Source: Chryseobacterium sp. 18061
Lineage (GTDB): Bacteria > Pseudomonadota > Gammaproteobacteria > Enterobacterales > Enterobacteriaceae
Direction of reading: 5' to 3'
DNA: 64,000 nucleotides
NCBI GenBank assembly: GCA_902706205.1
Contig: CACSKA010000006.1
Location: forward strand, 248,001-312,000
Of this stretch, positions 16,717 through 24,470 are shown piece after piece. A model generated the notes under the pieces. It had not been told where the DNA came from, made no database searches, and saw only the letters and a list, made by a program, of their open reading frames with translations. The position numbers and the translations under genes are program-made. Position 1 is the stretch's first letter. The number at the start of each line of letters is the position of its first letter.

Positions 16717-17017
16717 CTCAATGCAACGTTAAAGAAAACATGTCTCTCTGAGTTTGCAAGCACTGATGAGAAAACGGCTACCGTCCTTGTATCAGCCTGA
16801 AGTTGACTTGGGTAATTAAATACCGGTGTAGTGATAAGGAAACAGGACTCGGATAACATCATGGTGCGGGTCATTGAACCCACTAACGACGCCGGATATA
16901 TGGTCGTAAACTGCATCGAACCAGTACTTGCATTACCCGGGCGTCCATATATGGTCAACAAAAACTGGCCACGACTTAGAGGTTTCCCAGAACCGGCCCG
17001 AAACACTGGATTTTTAC

Positions 17018-17173
17018 CTGTTCAGAACACTGAATGAAGCATGGGGGATCACGGAGCGCTGGTTGGCAGAATATAACAGCGAGCGGCCTCATTAACCCCT
17101 GAATAACCTGACGCCGGAAGAGTATCGGTTAATGGCTGAAAACCCGGAAATGTCAAAAAGTGCATGGAACTGA
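17018..17173 (+). pseudogene. IS3-family OrfB C-terminal remnant with internal stop
   Basis: The reading frame gives TLNEAWGITERWLAEYNSER, then PH, a TAA stop, PLNNLTPEEYRLMAENPEMS and KSAWN before TGA. This is the conserved end of IS3-group integrase-core transposases (YN..RPH..L...TP..Y). The internal stop and absence of the rest show a dead fragment. The bases between 16717 and 17017 hold nothing I can identify. Confidence 0.75.
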
Positions 17174-17299
17174 ATTAGGGGTGCTTGCAAAGTATTCACT
17201 GGTGCGGAAAATGGTAATGGAGTCTTTGCGGTTAAAAAACGCGGGGGTTTGGAGGCTACTAACCTGATGTTAATAGCGCCCGTTTGAGCGCTTATTTCC

Positions 17300-19306
17300 T
17301 CAGTTAATCAAAATGCTATCACAAGAATAATTAAGACCTTTGTTTATACGCAAGTCCAACCGTTCAGACTTATCATGTAATAATATTTTAATTTCCTTTC
17401 CAGGTTCAATGTATAATTTACCACTCCCTTCTCTTGAGGAGAATGAAACATAAACACCATCTGCATTTTTACAAGTAGTACTTGTTGATTTGATGGTTAT
17501 GACATTCCTCAATGGGATGAGTTTTATAACAGTATCAATATTTTTCCCAGGGTGAGTGTTTATGCCAAAGTCATTTGTACTGGAAAACCATGCTGCACCA
17601 TCGCCAAGTTCAATGCTGGATGTCATTAGCGATAACAGTTTATCATTCTCATACTTACCTTGCCATTCAGGGTAATATTTAGAGAATTTAAAAATAAATT
17701 CTTTAACTTCATTTGCTGCGAATGGAGATGTTTTTTTGTAAACGATTCCAAATGCTCCGTTTGCAAGATGGAATCTTTTCATTTCTTCATAGTGAGATCC
17801 CAACCCCTTACCAGATAAAATCTCATTGGCTGTTATTTTTATTACCTCCTGACCATGAGGAAGGTGAGTGTCAATAGGCGTAACAACAACCAAGTATTCA
17901 GATAGCAGCGAGTCAATAGGCATTCCATCTCGTAAATCCACTTGCGGGGTTAATTTTATTATATTATCAAGGTCTCCTTTTGCCATATATTTAAGCATGC
18001 TTTGATTAAGCACACCACCAGAGCTGACAACTGACACATACTTTACGTTTCCTGGCAGCACTTTTTCCTTGAGGTAGCTAATCATATCAAGATAATTTTC
18101 ATAATTATCCAATTTAAGTTGATACACTTTCTCTGGAAAAAATGATCTACCAAACCAATCAGAAAATACTGATCGATAAATAGACACTGAAGTAATAAAT
18201 ATAGAGAATGCTATTGTGGTAACAACTAATTGCGCTTTCAGTTCTGCACTTTTTATGTTGTTCAATAGTCTTGTGATAACCATTAATAATGGGATTAGCA
18301 ACCATGTAACGAACGGTATCTCATGCTGATGGCCTGGTGCTTGAGTGCGCACAAACAATATGTAACTCACTGATAATATTAAAAAAACAATGAAAGTTGT
18401 TTTTCTTGAGCTTTTGATTGTAATGTATGATGCAAAAAAACAAAGCAAACAACTTGTGAACAAGAAATATCCAATGTGAGCTATGGTTTTATGAATGCTT
18501 TCAGAAACAGGAAGCCCATAAGCTGAATAAACAGAAGAGTAGTCAGTTGTTATAGCTCTTATAGCAACATCTTTTTGAAAGATGATAACCAATATAATGC
18601 TTGCAATGCCTGCCACTGTGTAGTTTATAAATATGTTGATAAATGCTGTTTTATAACCTTGGGATTTATTCCAAATTAATTCTGCTAACGGAAGCGCTAA
18701 ATATGTAGCCACAATCGTATAAGCGTACCAGCGACGCAGTACAAATGGCAACCAAAGGAGAATGCCAATAAATATTGCACGTCTCATATCTATTTTTATT
18801 GATAGTGAATGTCGTTGCGTGTAATAAATGCAGTAAAGTAATGGTATCATGGAAACAATATCAGGATACCCTCTGGCAATTGGCTTCCAGTAACCTATAA
18901 AACTAACAGAGATAAATAAACAAACCGCAAATGTTACCGCTCCACTTAACTTAGTAGCATCTCGCACAATAAGGTATATTAAGTAAGAGGTAGGAATTAG
19001 ATAACAGATAGCAACAGAAGAAATAAATACAAATCTAGAGCCTCCAAATACGTAATGTATAGGAGCTATAATTGAAGAGGCTAAAGGGTTGTAATCTTGA
19101 CTGTAGACTTCATGAAGAGTCTTTGATATATACATGAATGGGTCATTAAATAACATTGCACTATAATCATTGTACATTTTCCAATACGCTAAAAAATCGA
19201 AAGAGTAGATGTCATTTTCCGTTGATGTGTAAAAATACGACATCAATAGACATATAATTACCGCACTAGATAAACATAGTGTTTTATAATATGATTCGGC
19301 TTTCAT
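17300..19306 (-). CDS. Serotype-specific glycosyltransferase of gtr operon (GtrC-type, 668 aa)
   Basis: This large AT-rich integral membrane protein has about eleven hydrophobic segments in residues 10-400 and a periplasmic C-terminal part of about 260 residues. It follows gtrB with no gap (gtrB stop TAA directly before ATG), so it is the third, type-specific gene of a gtrABC cluster. Such proteins transfer the sugar from undecaprenyl phosphate to the growing O-antigen on the periplasmic side. Type-specific members share little sequence, so the sugar and linkage cannot be told. Its length exceeds that of most phage Gtr enzymes (about 430-500 residues) because of the C-terminal domain. Confidence 0.75.
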   Translation of the reverse strand: MKAESYYKTLCLSSAVIICLLMSYFYTSTENDIYSFDFLAYWKMYNDYSAMLFNDPFMYISKTLHEVYSQDYNPLASSIIAPIHYVFGGSRFVFISSVAICYLIPTSYLIYLIVRDATKLSGAVTFAVCLFISVSFIGYWKPIARGYPDIVSMIPLLYCIYYTQRHSLSIKIDMRRAIFIGILLWLPFVLRRWYAYTIVATYLALPLAELIWNKSQGYKTAFINIFINYTVAGIASIILVIIFQKDVAIRAITTDYSSVYSAYGLPVSESIHKTIAHIGYFLFTSCLLCFFASYITIKSSRKTTFIVFLILSVSYILFVRTQAPGHQHEIPFVTWLLIPLLMVITRLLNNIKSAELKAQLVVTTIAFSIFITSVSIYRSVFSDWFGRSFFPEKVYQLKLDNYENYLDMISYLKEKVLPGNVKYVSVVSSGGVLNQSMLKYMAKGDLDNIIKLTPQVDLRDGMPIDSLLSEYLVVVTPIDTHLPHGQEVIKITANEILSGKGLGSHYEEMKRFHLANGAFGIVYKKTSPFAANEVKEFIFKFSKYYPEWQGKYENDKLLSLMTSSIELGDGAAWFSSTNDFGINTHPGKNIDTVIKLIPLRNVITIKSTSTTCKNADGVYVSFSSREGSGKLYIEPGKEIKILLHDKSERLDLRINKGLNYSCDSILIN

Positions 19307-20275
19307 TTACTGAGCTCCGTCATTTTCATTGAGCCCAGTCTTTGTTTCAGTAAAGAAGTTTGGCCTTTTTTTGGATTCCATATAAATTTTCCCAATATAC
19401 TCACCAATAACACCAAGGCAAAGCATCTGTACGCCACCGATAAATAGCACTGCCAATATTACAGAAGCCCACCCACTCACCGTATGCCCAAGGAAGTACT
19501 GTAGGAGAGTATAGATAACACCAAGTGATGAAAGGATTGAAATCATAAACCCTAGTGCGGTGACAATTCTCAATGGCGTAACGGAAAAAGAGGTAACGCC
19601 CTCAAGTGCCAGAGCTAGCATTTTTTTGATAGGGTATTTTGATTCACCTGCTGCACGTTCGCTTCTGGAATAATAAACTTTATCGCTTGGGAAGCCGATA
19701 AGAGGTATGAGGCCGCGAATGTAAAGGTTCTGTTCTTTGTACTGTAAAAGGGCGTTCAATGCCCGCTTGCTGAGCAACCTGAAATCGGCATGGTTTTCTA
19801 CCTGGCTTACTCCAAGTTTTGTCATGACCTTATAAAATGTTTCAGCTGTAAATTTCTTGAAGAAGCTGTCTGAAGTTCTGTCGTTCCTCACTCCATAAAC
19901 AATATCTTTTCCGGAAAGATATGAATCAACCATTTTTTCAATTACTGACGTATCATCTTGCAGATCAGCATCAATACTGACTGTTATATCTGATTCAACA
20001 CAAAAAGACAGCCCGGCCATAAGTGCCGTTTGATGTCCTTTATTGCGAGAAAGTTTTACCCCTCTAACTATCAGATGTCTGCTGGCTTCACTTTCAATCA
20101 AATCCCACGTGCTATCCTTGCTTCCATCATCAACGAAAACTATATGGCTTGTGCTATCTATCTTTCCTGCATTCACCATTTCTTCAATTCTGGATGACAA
20201 TTCGTTTAGGCAAAGGATAAATACTTCCTGTTCGTTATAGCAAGGCACAACAATGGAAAGAACTGGCGCTTTCAT
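19307..20275 (-). CDS. gtrB: GtrB, bactoprenol glucosyltransferase
   Basis: The 322-residue family 2 glycosyltransferase opens with SIVVPCYNEQEVF and has VFVDDGSKDSTW and the metal-binding DADLQDD (about residues 102-108). Two membrane helices close the protein (about 230-255 and 265-290), then GVIGEYIGKIYMESKKRPNF as in all GtrB/YfdH proteins. It loads glucose from UDP-glucose onto undecaprenyl phosphate at the inner membrane. Its ATG overlaps the gtrA stop (TAATG), showing coupling. Confidence 0.92.
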   Translation of the reverse strand: MKAPVLSIVVPCYNEQEVFILCLNELSSRIEEMVNAGKIDSTSHIVFVDDGSKDSTWDLIESEASRHLIVRGVKLSRNKGHQTALMAGLSFCVESDITVSIDADLQDDTSVIEKMVDSYLSGKDIVYGVRNDRTSDSFFKKFTAETFYKVMTKLGVSQVENHADFRLLSKRALNALLQYKEQNLYIRGLIPLIGFPSDKVYYSRSERAAGESKYPIKKMLALALEGVTSFSVTPLRIVTALGFMISILSSLGVIYTLLQYFLGHTVSGWASVILAVLFIGGVQMLCLGVIGEYIGKIYMESKKRPNFFTETKTGLNENDGAQ

Positions 20276-20661
20276 TATTTCATTACCCAGAGTTTATTAA
20301 TAAAAAAACCGGAGGCAGTATAGAAAAACATACCTATCAGTTGAATTAAGTATTCATTTCCAAAACCAACCATTATTGATGCTTTCATAGCGACAAGGTT
20401 AATGACGTAGCAAGTTGCGCAGCAGGTGAGAAACTTGACCAGGCGCTTAAGTGATGGAGTGGAAGAAAACGTAAAGATGGTATTGAGGGCATAACTGAAC
20501 AAAATTCCTACAACGTAACCAAAAAAATTAGCGGTATACAACCCGAAACCAAGAGCAGTGAGTACAAATATCACTACGGCAGTAACCGCGGTGTTCATAG
20601 CACCGACTAAGCCATATCGTATAGCCTGGTTATAATAGATGGAAGACAGCTTTATGTGCAT
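20275..20661 (-). CDS. gtrA: GtrA, lipid-linked glucose flippase
   Basis: With the ATG at 20659-20661 the product is 128 residues with four membrane helices. It holds the GtrA pattern RYGLVGAMNTAVTAVV, GYVVGILFSYALNTIFTF and a closing SGFFINKLWVMK. GtrA is thought to flip undecaprenyl-phosphate-glucose to the periplasm. A GTG frame from 20724 would add 21 residues but is longer than the family norm. It is the first gene of the operon, transcribed leftward from a region with clustered GATC sites and a LexA box. Confidence 0.9.
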   Translation of the reverse strand: MHIKLSSIYYNQAIRYGLVGAMNTAVTAVVIFVLTALGFGLYTANFFGYVVGILFSYALNTIFTFSSTPSLKRLVKFLTCCATCYVINLVAMKASIMVGFGNEYLIQLIGMFFYTASGFFINKLWVMK

Positions 20662-20729
20662 GAGCTGGGGCACTCTAACGTGAAAAAAAAACCAGTAAAT
20701 TCTGAAAGTCGAGAAGTTTAGCACTTGAT

Positions 20730-20785
20730 GATCACTTGATCGACCCTCATATTTAGCGGCGCTGTGTTTATATACAGCATTGATC
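20730..20785. promoter_or_regulatory. GATC cluster upstream of gtrA
   Basis: Three Dam sites (20730, 20738 and 20782) lie within 56 bp of the gtr promoter region; two are only 8 bp apart. Other gtr operons are known to be phase-variable through Dam methylation and OxyR binding at paired GATC sites. I do not see a clear OxyR consensus here, so the control is a suggestion. Confidence 0.4.
20762..20777. promoter_or_regulatory. LexA box 1 (between gtrA and UmuD-like copy 1)
   Basis: CTGTGTTTATATACAG fits the SOS consensus CTGT-N8-ACAG with an AT-rich centre. It lies 20 bp before the start of the UmuD-like pseudogene and also upstream of gtrA on the other strand. Confidence 0.7.
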
Positions 20786-20796
20786 GGGTGTGCTTC

Positions 20797-21103
20797 TTGG
20801 GCTTTCCATCCCCAGCAAAAGACTACGCCGAGCGCGCGCTGTTCCCAGAGGCCGAGCGCGCGCTGTTCCCAGAGGTGCTTTGTGGCGCGACGGCAAAAAG
20901 CAGGATATTCGAGACTGACAGTGGCTATGCAGTGATTGATTCAGCCACAAGCAAGCCGAAAGAGGGTGTACTGCTGATTCTTTGTGACGGTTGCACTCAA
21001 TTTGCGAAGCTAATAGAGGCCTCGCTAATTACACATTTCTGAGAGGCTATAGAAGGGGCCACGCATGAAGAAGTGGGGGGTGTTCTTCATCAATCGCACT
21101 TAA
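20797..21103 (+). pseudogene. UmuD-like phage SOS protein, degraded copy 1
   Basis: Translation from TTG at 20797 gives GFPSPAKDYAERALF and later YAVID, GVLLILCDGCTQFAKL, related to the GFPSPAADYVE start and C-terminal fold of UmuD. No UmuD-type GDSM serine motif is present. Decay is plain: the start is TTG where copy 2 has ATG, the ribosome site is GGGTGT against GGAGGT, a 24-bp unit (codons AERALFPE) is exactly duplicated at 20827-20850 and 20851-20874, and the frame stops at 21042, after which similarity to copy 2 continues out of frame to about 21103. Confidence 0.65.
20827..20874. repeat. Exact 24-bp tandem duplication inside UmuD-like copy 1
   Basis: Two identical 24-bp units (20827-20850, 20851-20874), each coding AERALFPE, lie head to tail. 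The second UmuD-like gene has a single unit. The perfect identity points to a recent slippage event; it keeps frame. Confidence 0.95.
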
Positions 21104-21153
21104 GATCTGCGCTATGAAGCAAGCTGTACGACATTGCAAACGAAATTCGGTAC

Positions 21154-21297
21154 ATGACGGAGAAAAAAAAGGCACTACTCCGTGAAGCAAAAAATCTTGA
21201 TAAGAAAAATTTCGTAGTTAAGAACGCTCAGGCAATACTGGCGAGGCTTAATATGGCGAAGAATGGGTCACTGATTGGCGTACTGGACGGCGCATAA
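21154..21297 (+). CDS. Short phage-region ORF, unknown (47 aa)
   Basis: The frame from ATG 21154 reads MTEKKKALLREAKNLDKKNF and ends ARLNMAKNGSLIGVLDGA. It is a lysine-rich helical peptide, and the frame is open for nine more codons upstream without a start. It is probably the tail of a lost phage gene. Not recognised. Confidence 0.3.
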   Translation: MTEKKKALLREAKNLDKKNFVVKNAQAILARLNMAKNGSLIGVLDGA

Positions 21298-21355
21298 AGA
21301 AAATCCTCCAGTTACAGTTGGCGCTTACATCAACTAACCGACAACGTATAAATCA

Positions 21356-21874
21356 ATGCTTACAGGTTATTTAGCAATTACGGCGGCCCCTGTCACTATG
21401 TCCAGCTTTGAGATATCAGTGGTTAAGTCCATGCATAACGATGTTCACCGTTCAATTGAGCGTCTGATACAAAAGGGGATTATCAGCAGTTCGCCAATGG
21501 CGTTTCTTGAAGATATCAATGGGTTAGGCAAAGTGGCTAAGGTTAAGGCTTATCTTCTCGATAAGCGTGATAGTTATGCCGTGGTGGCTCAACTTTCCAT
21601 CAAATTTACCTGTACTTTAGTTGATCGCTGGCAGGAGCTTGAGGCTCAGGTGTCCATACCATCTCTTCCATCAAATTATAAAGAGGCTTTGCTGGCTCTG
21701 GTCGTGGCAGAGGAGGAGAAAGAAAACCTTTGCTTCGAACGTGATGAAGCGATCGAAACTAAAACCTGTATTGGTGAAAAGAGTGAAGCCACTGCAATGG
21801 CAGCTATCCCCCTAAGTAATTCAAGAGAAACAATCTGGTTTTCAGTAATCTTTTTCATAGTCCGTAAACGATAA
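21356..21874 (+). CDS. Truncated phage antirepressor / Rha-type regulator
   Basis: The 172-residue frame starts MLTGYLAITAAPVTMSSFEI and continues with NDVHRSIERLIQKGII, RDSYAVVAQLS and LVDRWQELEAQ, then PSNYKEALLALVVAEEEKE. These are landmarks of phage Rha/antirepressor proteins, whose N-terminal DNA-binding domain is followed by a helical linker. From about residue 150 the sequence turns into an unrelated tail, where homologues carry a further C-terminal domain. It is therefore a truncated product, and activity is doubtful. Confidence 0.65.
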   Translation: MLTGYLAITAAPVTMSSFEISVVKSMHNDVHRSIERLIQKGIISSSPMAFLEDINGLGKVAKVKAYLLDKRDSYAVVAQLSIKFTCTLVDRWQELEAQVSIPSLPSNYKEALLALVVAEEEKENLCFERDEAIETKTCIGEKSEATAMAAIPLSNSRETIWFSVIFFIVRKR

Positions 21875-21941
21875 AACGGCGCATATCGCGCCGTAAAGAA
21901 AAAATATGCTGCTAATTTATAGCATTAGAGCAATGTGTTCA

Positions 21942-22760
21942 TTACAAAAATGCCAGAGAATACTCGTAGCGATCACCATTTCGCTTGATGATAGCATTGT
22001 CGATGAGACCGGTTGCGTTGAGAGCATCATAAGCTTCTGGCGAGAACGTCACTTTGCCAGTCCTGCTCATTGCTGGTCCGCAAGGAGACTTTCCAGCAAT
22101 GCTGTTTGCTTTATTGCGATCAATATACTCCATGACCAGAACGGCACGTAATCCCGCAGGCTCTTCGTATAGGCCTCTGTGTAAACACGCTGTATCGAAC
22201 ATAGCGATATCACCAGACTTGTACGCCAGTTTGACTTGGTTTGATGCATTTTCGATATCACGTTTTCCAACGAATCGCGCGATCTCGCTTTTCCGAGGTG
22301 TATAAGGCTTGTTGTAGCTATTAGGAATGACGACGGTCGGTGTGTTTCCATTTCCTTCGAAGCATACGTAGATCTTGATTCGGTGGCCTACATTATCATC
22401 ATGCCAAGAGTTAGAAAGACTCCATTCTTTACGCTTATCAGGATCGTACCAGAATAGGTAGATGTCATCCAGACGAGTATCTTGCCCTAAAAAACCAACA
22501 AGTTTTTCTTTAAAATCATTGGTAATCTTGGCTGCTAAGCTTCCAACATCGCTTTCAATGTCGTTACTTCTTGCTACACCTTGAGGGCTATATGATTTTG
22601 GATAGCCAAGGTTAAATGGCGTGAAATAGTCAGGATGAAACTCTGCCCCAACCCATTTTGTATGATCTATTTTCTCGTCCATGCGACGAATAGTTGATGT
22701 GATCTGTTTTTTATATAACCAGTTTTTAAGTGAAAACGCGATTTTTCTCAGATTCTTCAT
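21942..22760 (-). CDS. Phytanoyl-CoA-type 2-oxoglutarate/Fe(II) dioxygenase
   Basis: The 272-residue protein carries the iron facial triad. H120 and D122 lie in SNSWHDDNVG, H194 in ACLHRGLYEE, and a 2-oxoglutarate-binding arginine (R205) in AGLRAVLVMEY. The spacing fits PhyH-like enzymes. The start ATG at 22758-22760 excludes a longer frame that would run through the divergent promoter and the opposite gene. The gene is AT-rich like gtrABC, so it is likely phage cargo. Some PhyH-like enzymes act in glycan and natural-product pathways, so a role in modifying surface sugar is conceivable but not shown. It is divergent from UmuD-like copy 2. Confidence 0.72.
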   Translation of the reverse strand: MKNLRKIAFSLKNWLYKKQITSTIRRMDEKIDHTKWVGAEFHPDYFTPFNLGYPKSYSPQGVARSNDIESDVGSLAAKITNDFKEKLVGFLGQDTRLDDIYLFWYDPDKRKEWSLSNSWHDDNVGHRIKIYVCFEGNGNTPTVVIPNSYNKPYTPRKSEIARFVGKRDIENASNQVKLAYKSGDIAMFDTACLHRGLYEEPAGLRAVLVMEYIDRNKANSIAGKSPCGPAMSRTGKVTFSPEAYDALNATGLIDNAIIKRNGDRYEYSLAFL

Positions 22761-22857
22761 ATTGTTACCAGGGCAGGTGATAATAATTTCATTATGATGA
22801 TAGCTTAAATGAAAATGGGAGACATCAAAACTTGATAGAAAAAACTGATTGGTAATG

Positions 22858-22873
22858 CTGTGATTATGTACAG
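22858..22873. promoter_or_regulatory. LexA box 2 (between dioxygenase and UmuD-like copy 2)
   Basis: CTGTGATTATGTACAG fits CTGT-N8-ACAG. It lies 20 bp before the ATG of UmuD-like copy 2, the same spacing as LexA box 1 to copy 1, and 98 bp upstream of the divergent dioxygenase. Confidence 0.65.
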
Positions 22874-22892
22874 CACCAATCGGAGGTGCATC

Positions 22893-23212
22893 ATGGGCTT
22901 TCCATCCCCAGCAAAAGACTACGCCGAGCGTGCACTGTCTCCAGAGGTGCTGTGCGGCATGACTGCAAACACCAGGATAATCGAGACTGACTGTGGGTAT
23001 GCAGTGATCGAGCCCGCCACAATTAAGCCGCAAGAGGGTGTCCTGCTGATTCTGTGTAACGGCCGCATGCAATTTTCGAAGCTGATGGGCCAATCATTAA
23101 TTACGGATGATTGCGAGGCGATAGAGCAGCACTTGAGGAAGTGGAGGTGCAGGGGCGGGTTACGTTCTTCATCAACCGCGTTCTGGGTGATGACGTGTGC
23201 CCGGTGATGTGA
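22893..23212 (+). pseudogene. UmuD-like phage SOS protein, copy 2 with late frameshift
   Basis: ATG at 22893 follows GGAGGTGCATC. The product opens MGFPSPAKDYAERALSPEVL and continues GYAVIEPATI, GVLLILCNGRMQFSKLMG and SLITDDCEAIE. Near 23135 the frame shifts: the expected ending ALEEVEVQGRVTFFINRV, then GDDVCPVM, is readable in another frame up to TGA at 23210-23212. The unshifted frame ends at 23207 with unrelated residues. UmuD-like relatives in phages assist translesion polymerases or SOS control. Probably inactive. Confidence 0.65.
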
Positions 23213-23351
23213 TGGGGCATGGATGGGGCAAAAAATTAGTGCAAAACAACGCAAAACCTTCGAAGATAATGATTCATTTTGCGCTAATGCTTTGGTTTGT
23301 TCCTGCTTTTATCTTGCTTCAACTCAGAACACCAAAATTATTCCGCACATC

Positions 23352-23366
23352 ATGATAAAACACTAA
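23352..23366. repeat. Right attachment repeat (attR), 15 bp
   Basis: ATGATAAAACACTAA is an exact copy of the last 15 bases of patD (16264-16278). Backbone sequence with a BIME begins immediately to the right. Confidence 0.8.
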
Positions 23367-23372
23367 ATCCAT

Positions 23373-23447
23373 GTCCGGTGGCGCTGACGCTTTCCAGGCC
23401 TAAAAATGAAGGGATCGTAGGCCCGGCAAGCGTCAGCGCCACCGGGC
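23373..23447. repeat. BIME: two inverted REP units
   Basis: TCCGGTGGCGCTGACGCT (from 23374) and the inverse unit GTAGGCCCGGCAAGCGTCAG (from 23418) face each other. The second unit resembles the REP after rlhA. It probably belongs to the original 3' flank of patD, displaced by the prophage. Confidence 0.75.
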
Positions 23448-23463
23448 TGCGACTCTTTAATCG

Positions 23464-24306
23464 TTACTCTTCCAGATACACAATTCGATACCCATCCTTC
23501 GCCTCAACCAGATGCGCAAAGCCGGGCTTGCCCAGATGCATTCCGGCAATCAGTAGATTTTCTCGGGCGACCTGCTCGAATAGCTTTTTGCGGGTGGCCT
23601 CTGCCTGAGCAGGATCGTTATCGAAGGCAATGGAAACGACGGGGAGCGCGGTCTGAATATGCGGGAAATGCACGACATCGCCCCAAATCAGCAGGCTCTG
23701 TTCGCGGGATTCAATGCGGAAGCCGGTGTGACCTGGCGTATGGCCAGGCAGCCAGATTGGGGTAATGCCGCGCACGACCGCATGGTCGCCGAAGACATTT
23801 ATCCGCTGTGCGTAGGCGTCCAGCGTGCGGCGAAACAGGGCAAAGTTGCGCTGTGCTCGTTCGCTGGCCCGCTGATATTTGTCGTCATCCAGCCAGTGTT
23901 CGATTTCCAGCGGATTAAGGTAAACCTCGGCCTGGGTAAAAACCGGAAGATCCTGGGCGTCCAGCAGGCCGCCGATGTGGTCAGGATGACCATGCGTGAG
24001 TAAAACAGTGTCGATATCCTCAGGACTGACGCCAACCGCTGCGAGAGAGTTTTGCAGCAGTCCTCCGGAATTGTTGAGCCCGCCGGTACCGGAATCTATC
24101 AATACGGTATGGCCGTGACCGCGAATAAGATAGCCGTGAATATGAATATTGCCGGCGTCGGTTATCCCGGCCTCGCGCTGAATGTCGCCCGCGACGGCAC
24201 TGTCGACGCCGGACAACAGTTCCAGGCTGGCGGCCATGTTACCGTCGCTCAGGGCGGTTACATGAAAATCACCAATATGACGTGAAGTTAATTCAGAGCC
24301 GGACAT
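23464..24306 (-). CDS. Metallo-beta-lactamase-fold hydrolase
   Basis: The 280-residue protein has the complete two-metal MBL set: THGHPDHIGG (about 105-114), the later histidine in LPGHTPGHTG, the aspartate in LLIWGDVVH and a C-terminal histidine in GMHLGKPGF. No signal peptide is seen, so it is cytoplasmic. The family includes lactonases and other ester or thioester hydrolases; the substrate cannot be read from sequence. It is a single gene whose 5' end faces the tRNA-like locus. Confidence 0.85.
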   Translation of the reverse strand: MSGSELTSRHIGDFHVTALSDGNMAASLELLSGVDSAVAGDIQREAGITDAGNIHIHGYLIRGHGHTVLIDSGTGGLNNSGGLLQNSLAAVGVSPEDIDTVLLTHGHPDHIGGLLDAQDLPVFTQAEVYLNPLEIEHWLDDDKYQRASERAQRNFALFRRTLDAYAQRINVFGDHAVVRGITPIWLPGHTPGHTGFRIESREQSLLIWGDVVHFPHIQTALPVVSIAFDNDPAQAEATRKKLFEQVARENLLIAGMHLGKPGFAHLVEAKDGYRIVYLEE

Positions 24307-24429
24307 TGCGTTCTCCCGTTGATTTTTTCATCATCTTACACCCCGTCTCATGCCTTCGAAATTGAGAAAATTTCACGGCCCATCACGGCGGTGAATGACC
24401 TGAATTGTCTGTAATATTAGCCCTAATAA

Positions 24430-24458
24430 TTGTAATGCTAACGATTGGCGCGTAATAT
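24430..24458 (+). promoter_or_regulatory. Sigma70 promoter of the tRNA-like gene
   Basis: The -35 TTGTAA (24430-24435) and -10 TAATAT (24453-24458) are separated by exactly 17 bp. A start near 24465 would leave a leader of about 5 nt before the tRNA-like structure. Confidence 0.65.
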
Positions 24459-24470
24459 TTGCAGCCCAAA

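Larger units (their letters stand above)
16264..23366. mobile_element. Decayed prophage / O-antigen conversion island inserted at the patD 3' end
   Basis: This 7.1-kb segment is bounded by a 15-bp direct repeat. It contains an integrase C-terminal remnant next to the left repeat, gtrABC-type conversion genes, two UmuD-like phage genes, a truncated antirepressor and a dioxygenase. No head, tail, replication or lysis genes remain. In P22-like phages the gtr genes also sit beside att and int, so the surviving part looks like the att-int-gtr end of such a phage after deletion. The cargo genes are visibly AT-rich against the backbone. Confidence 0.8.

Noticed and set aside
16717..17017. Possible further transposase sequence between the two IS remnants
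   Set aside because: Short frames exist in both strands, but none shows residues I can tie to a family.
22761..23093. N-terminal extension of the dioxygenase
   Set aside because: The extra 111 residues are antisense to UmuD-like copy 2 and cover the LexA box; the ATG at 22760 fits the family.
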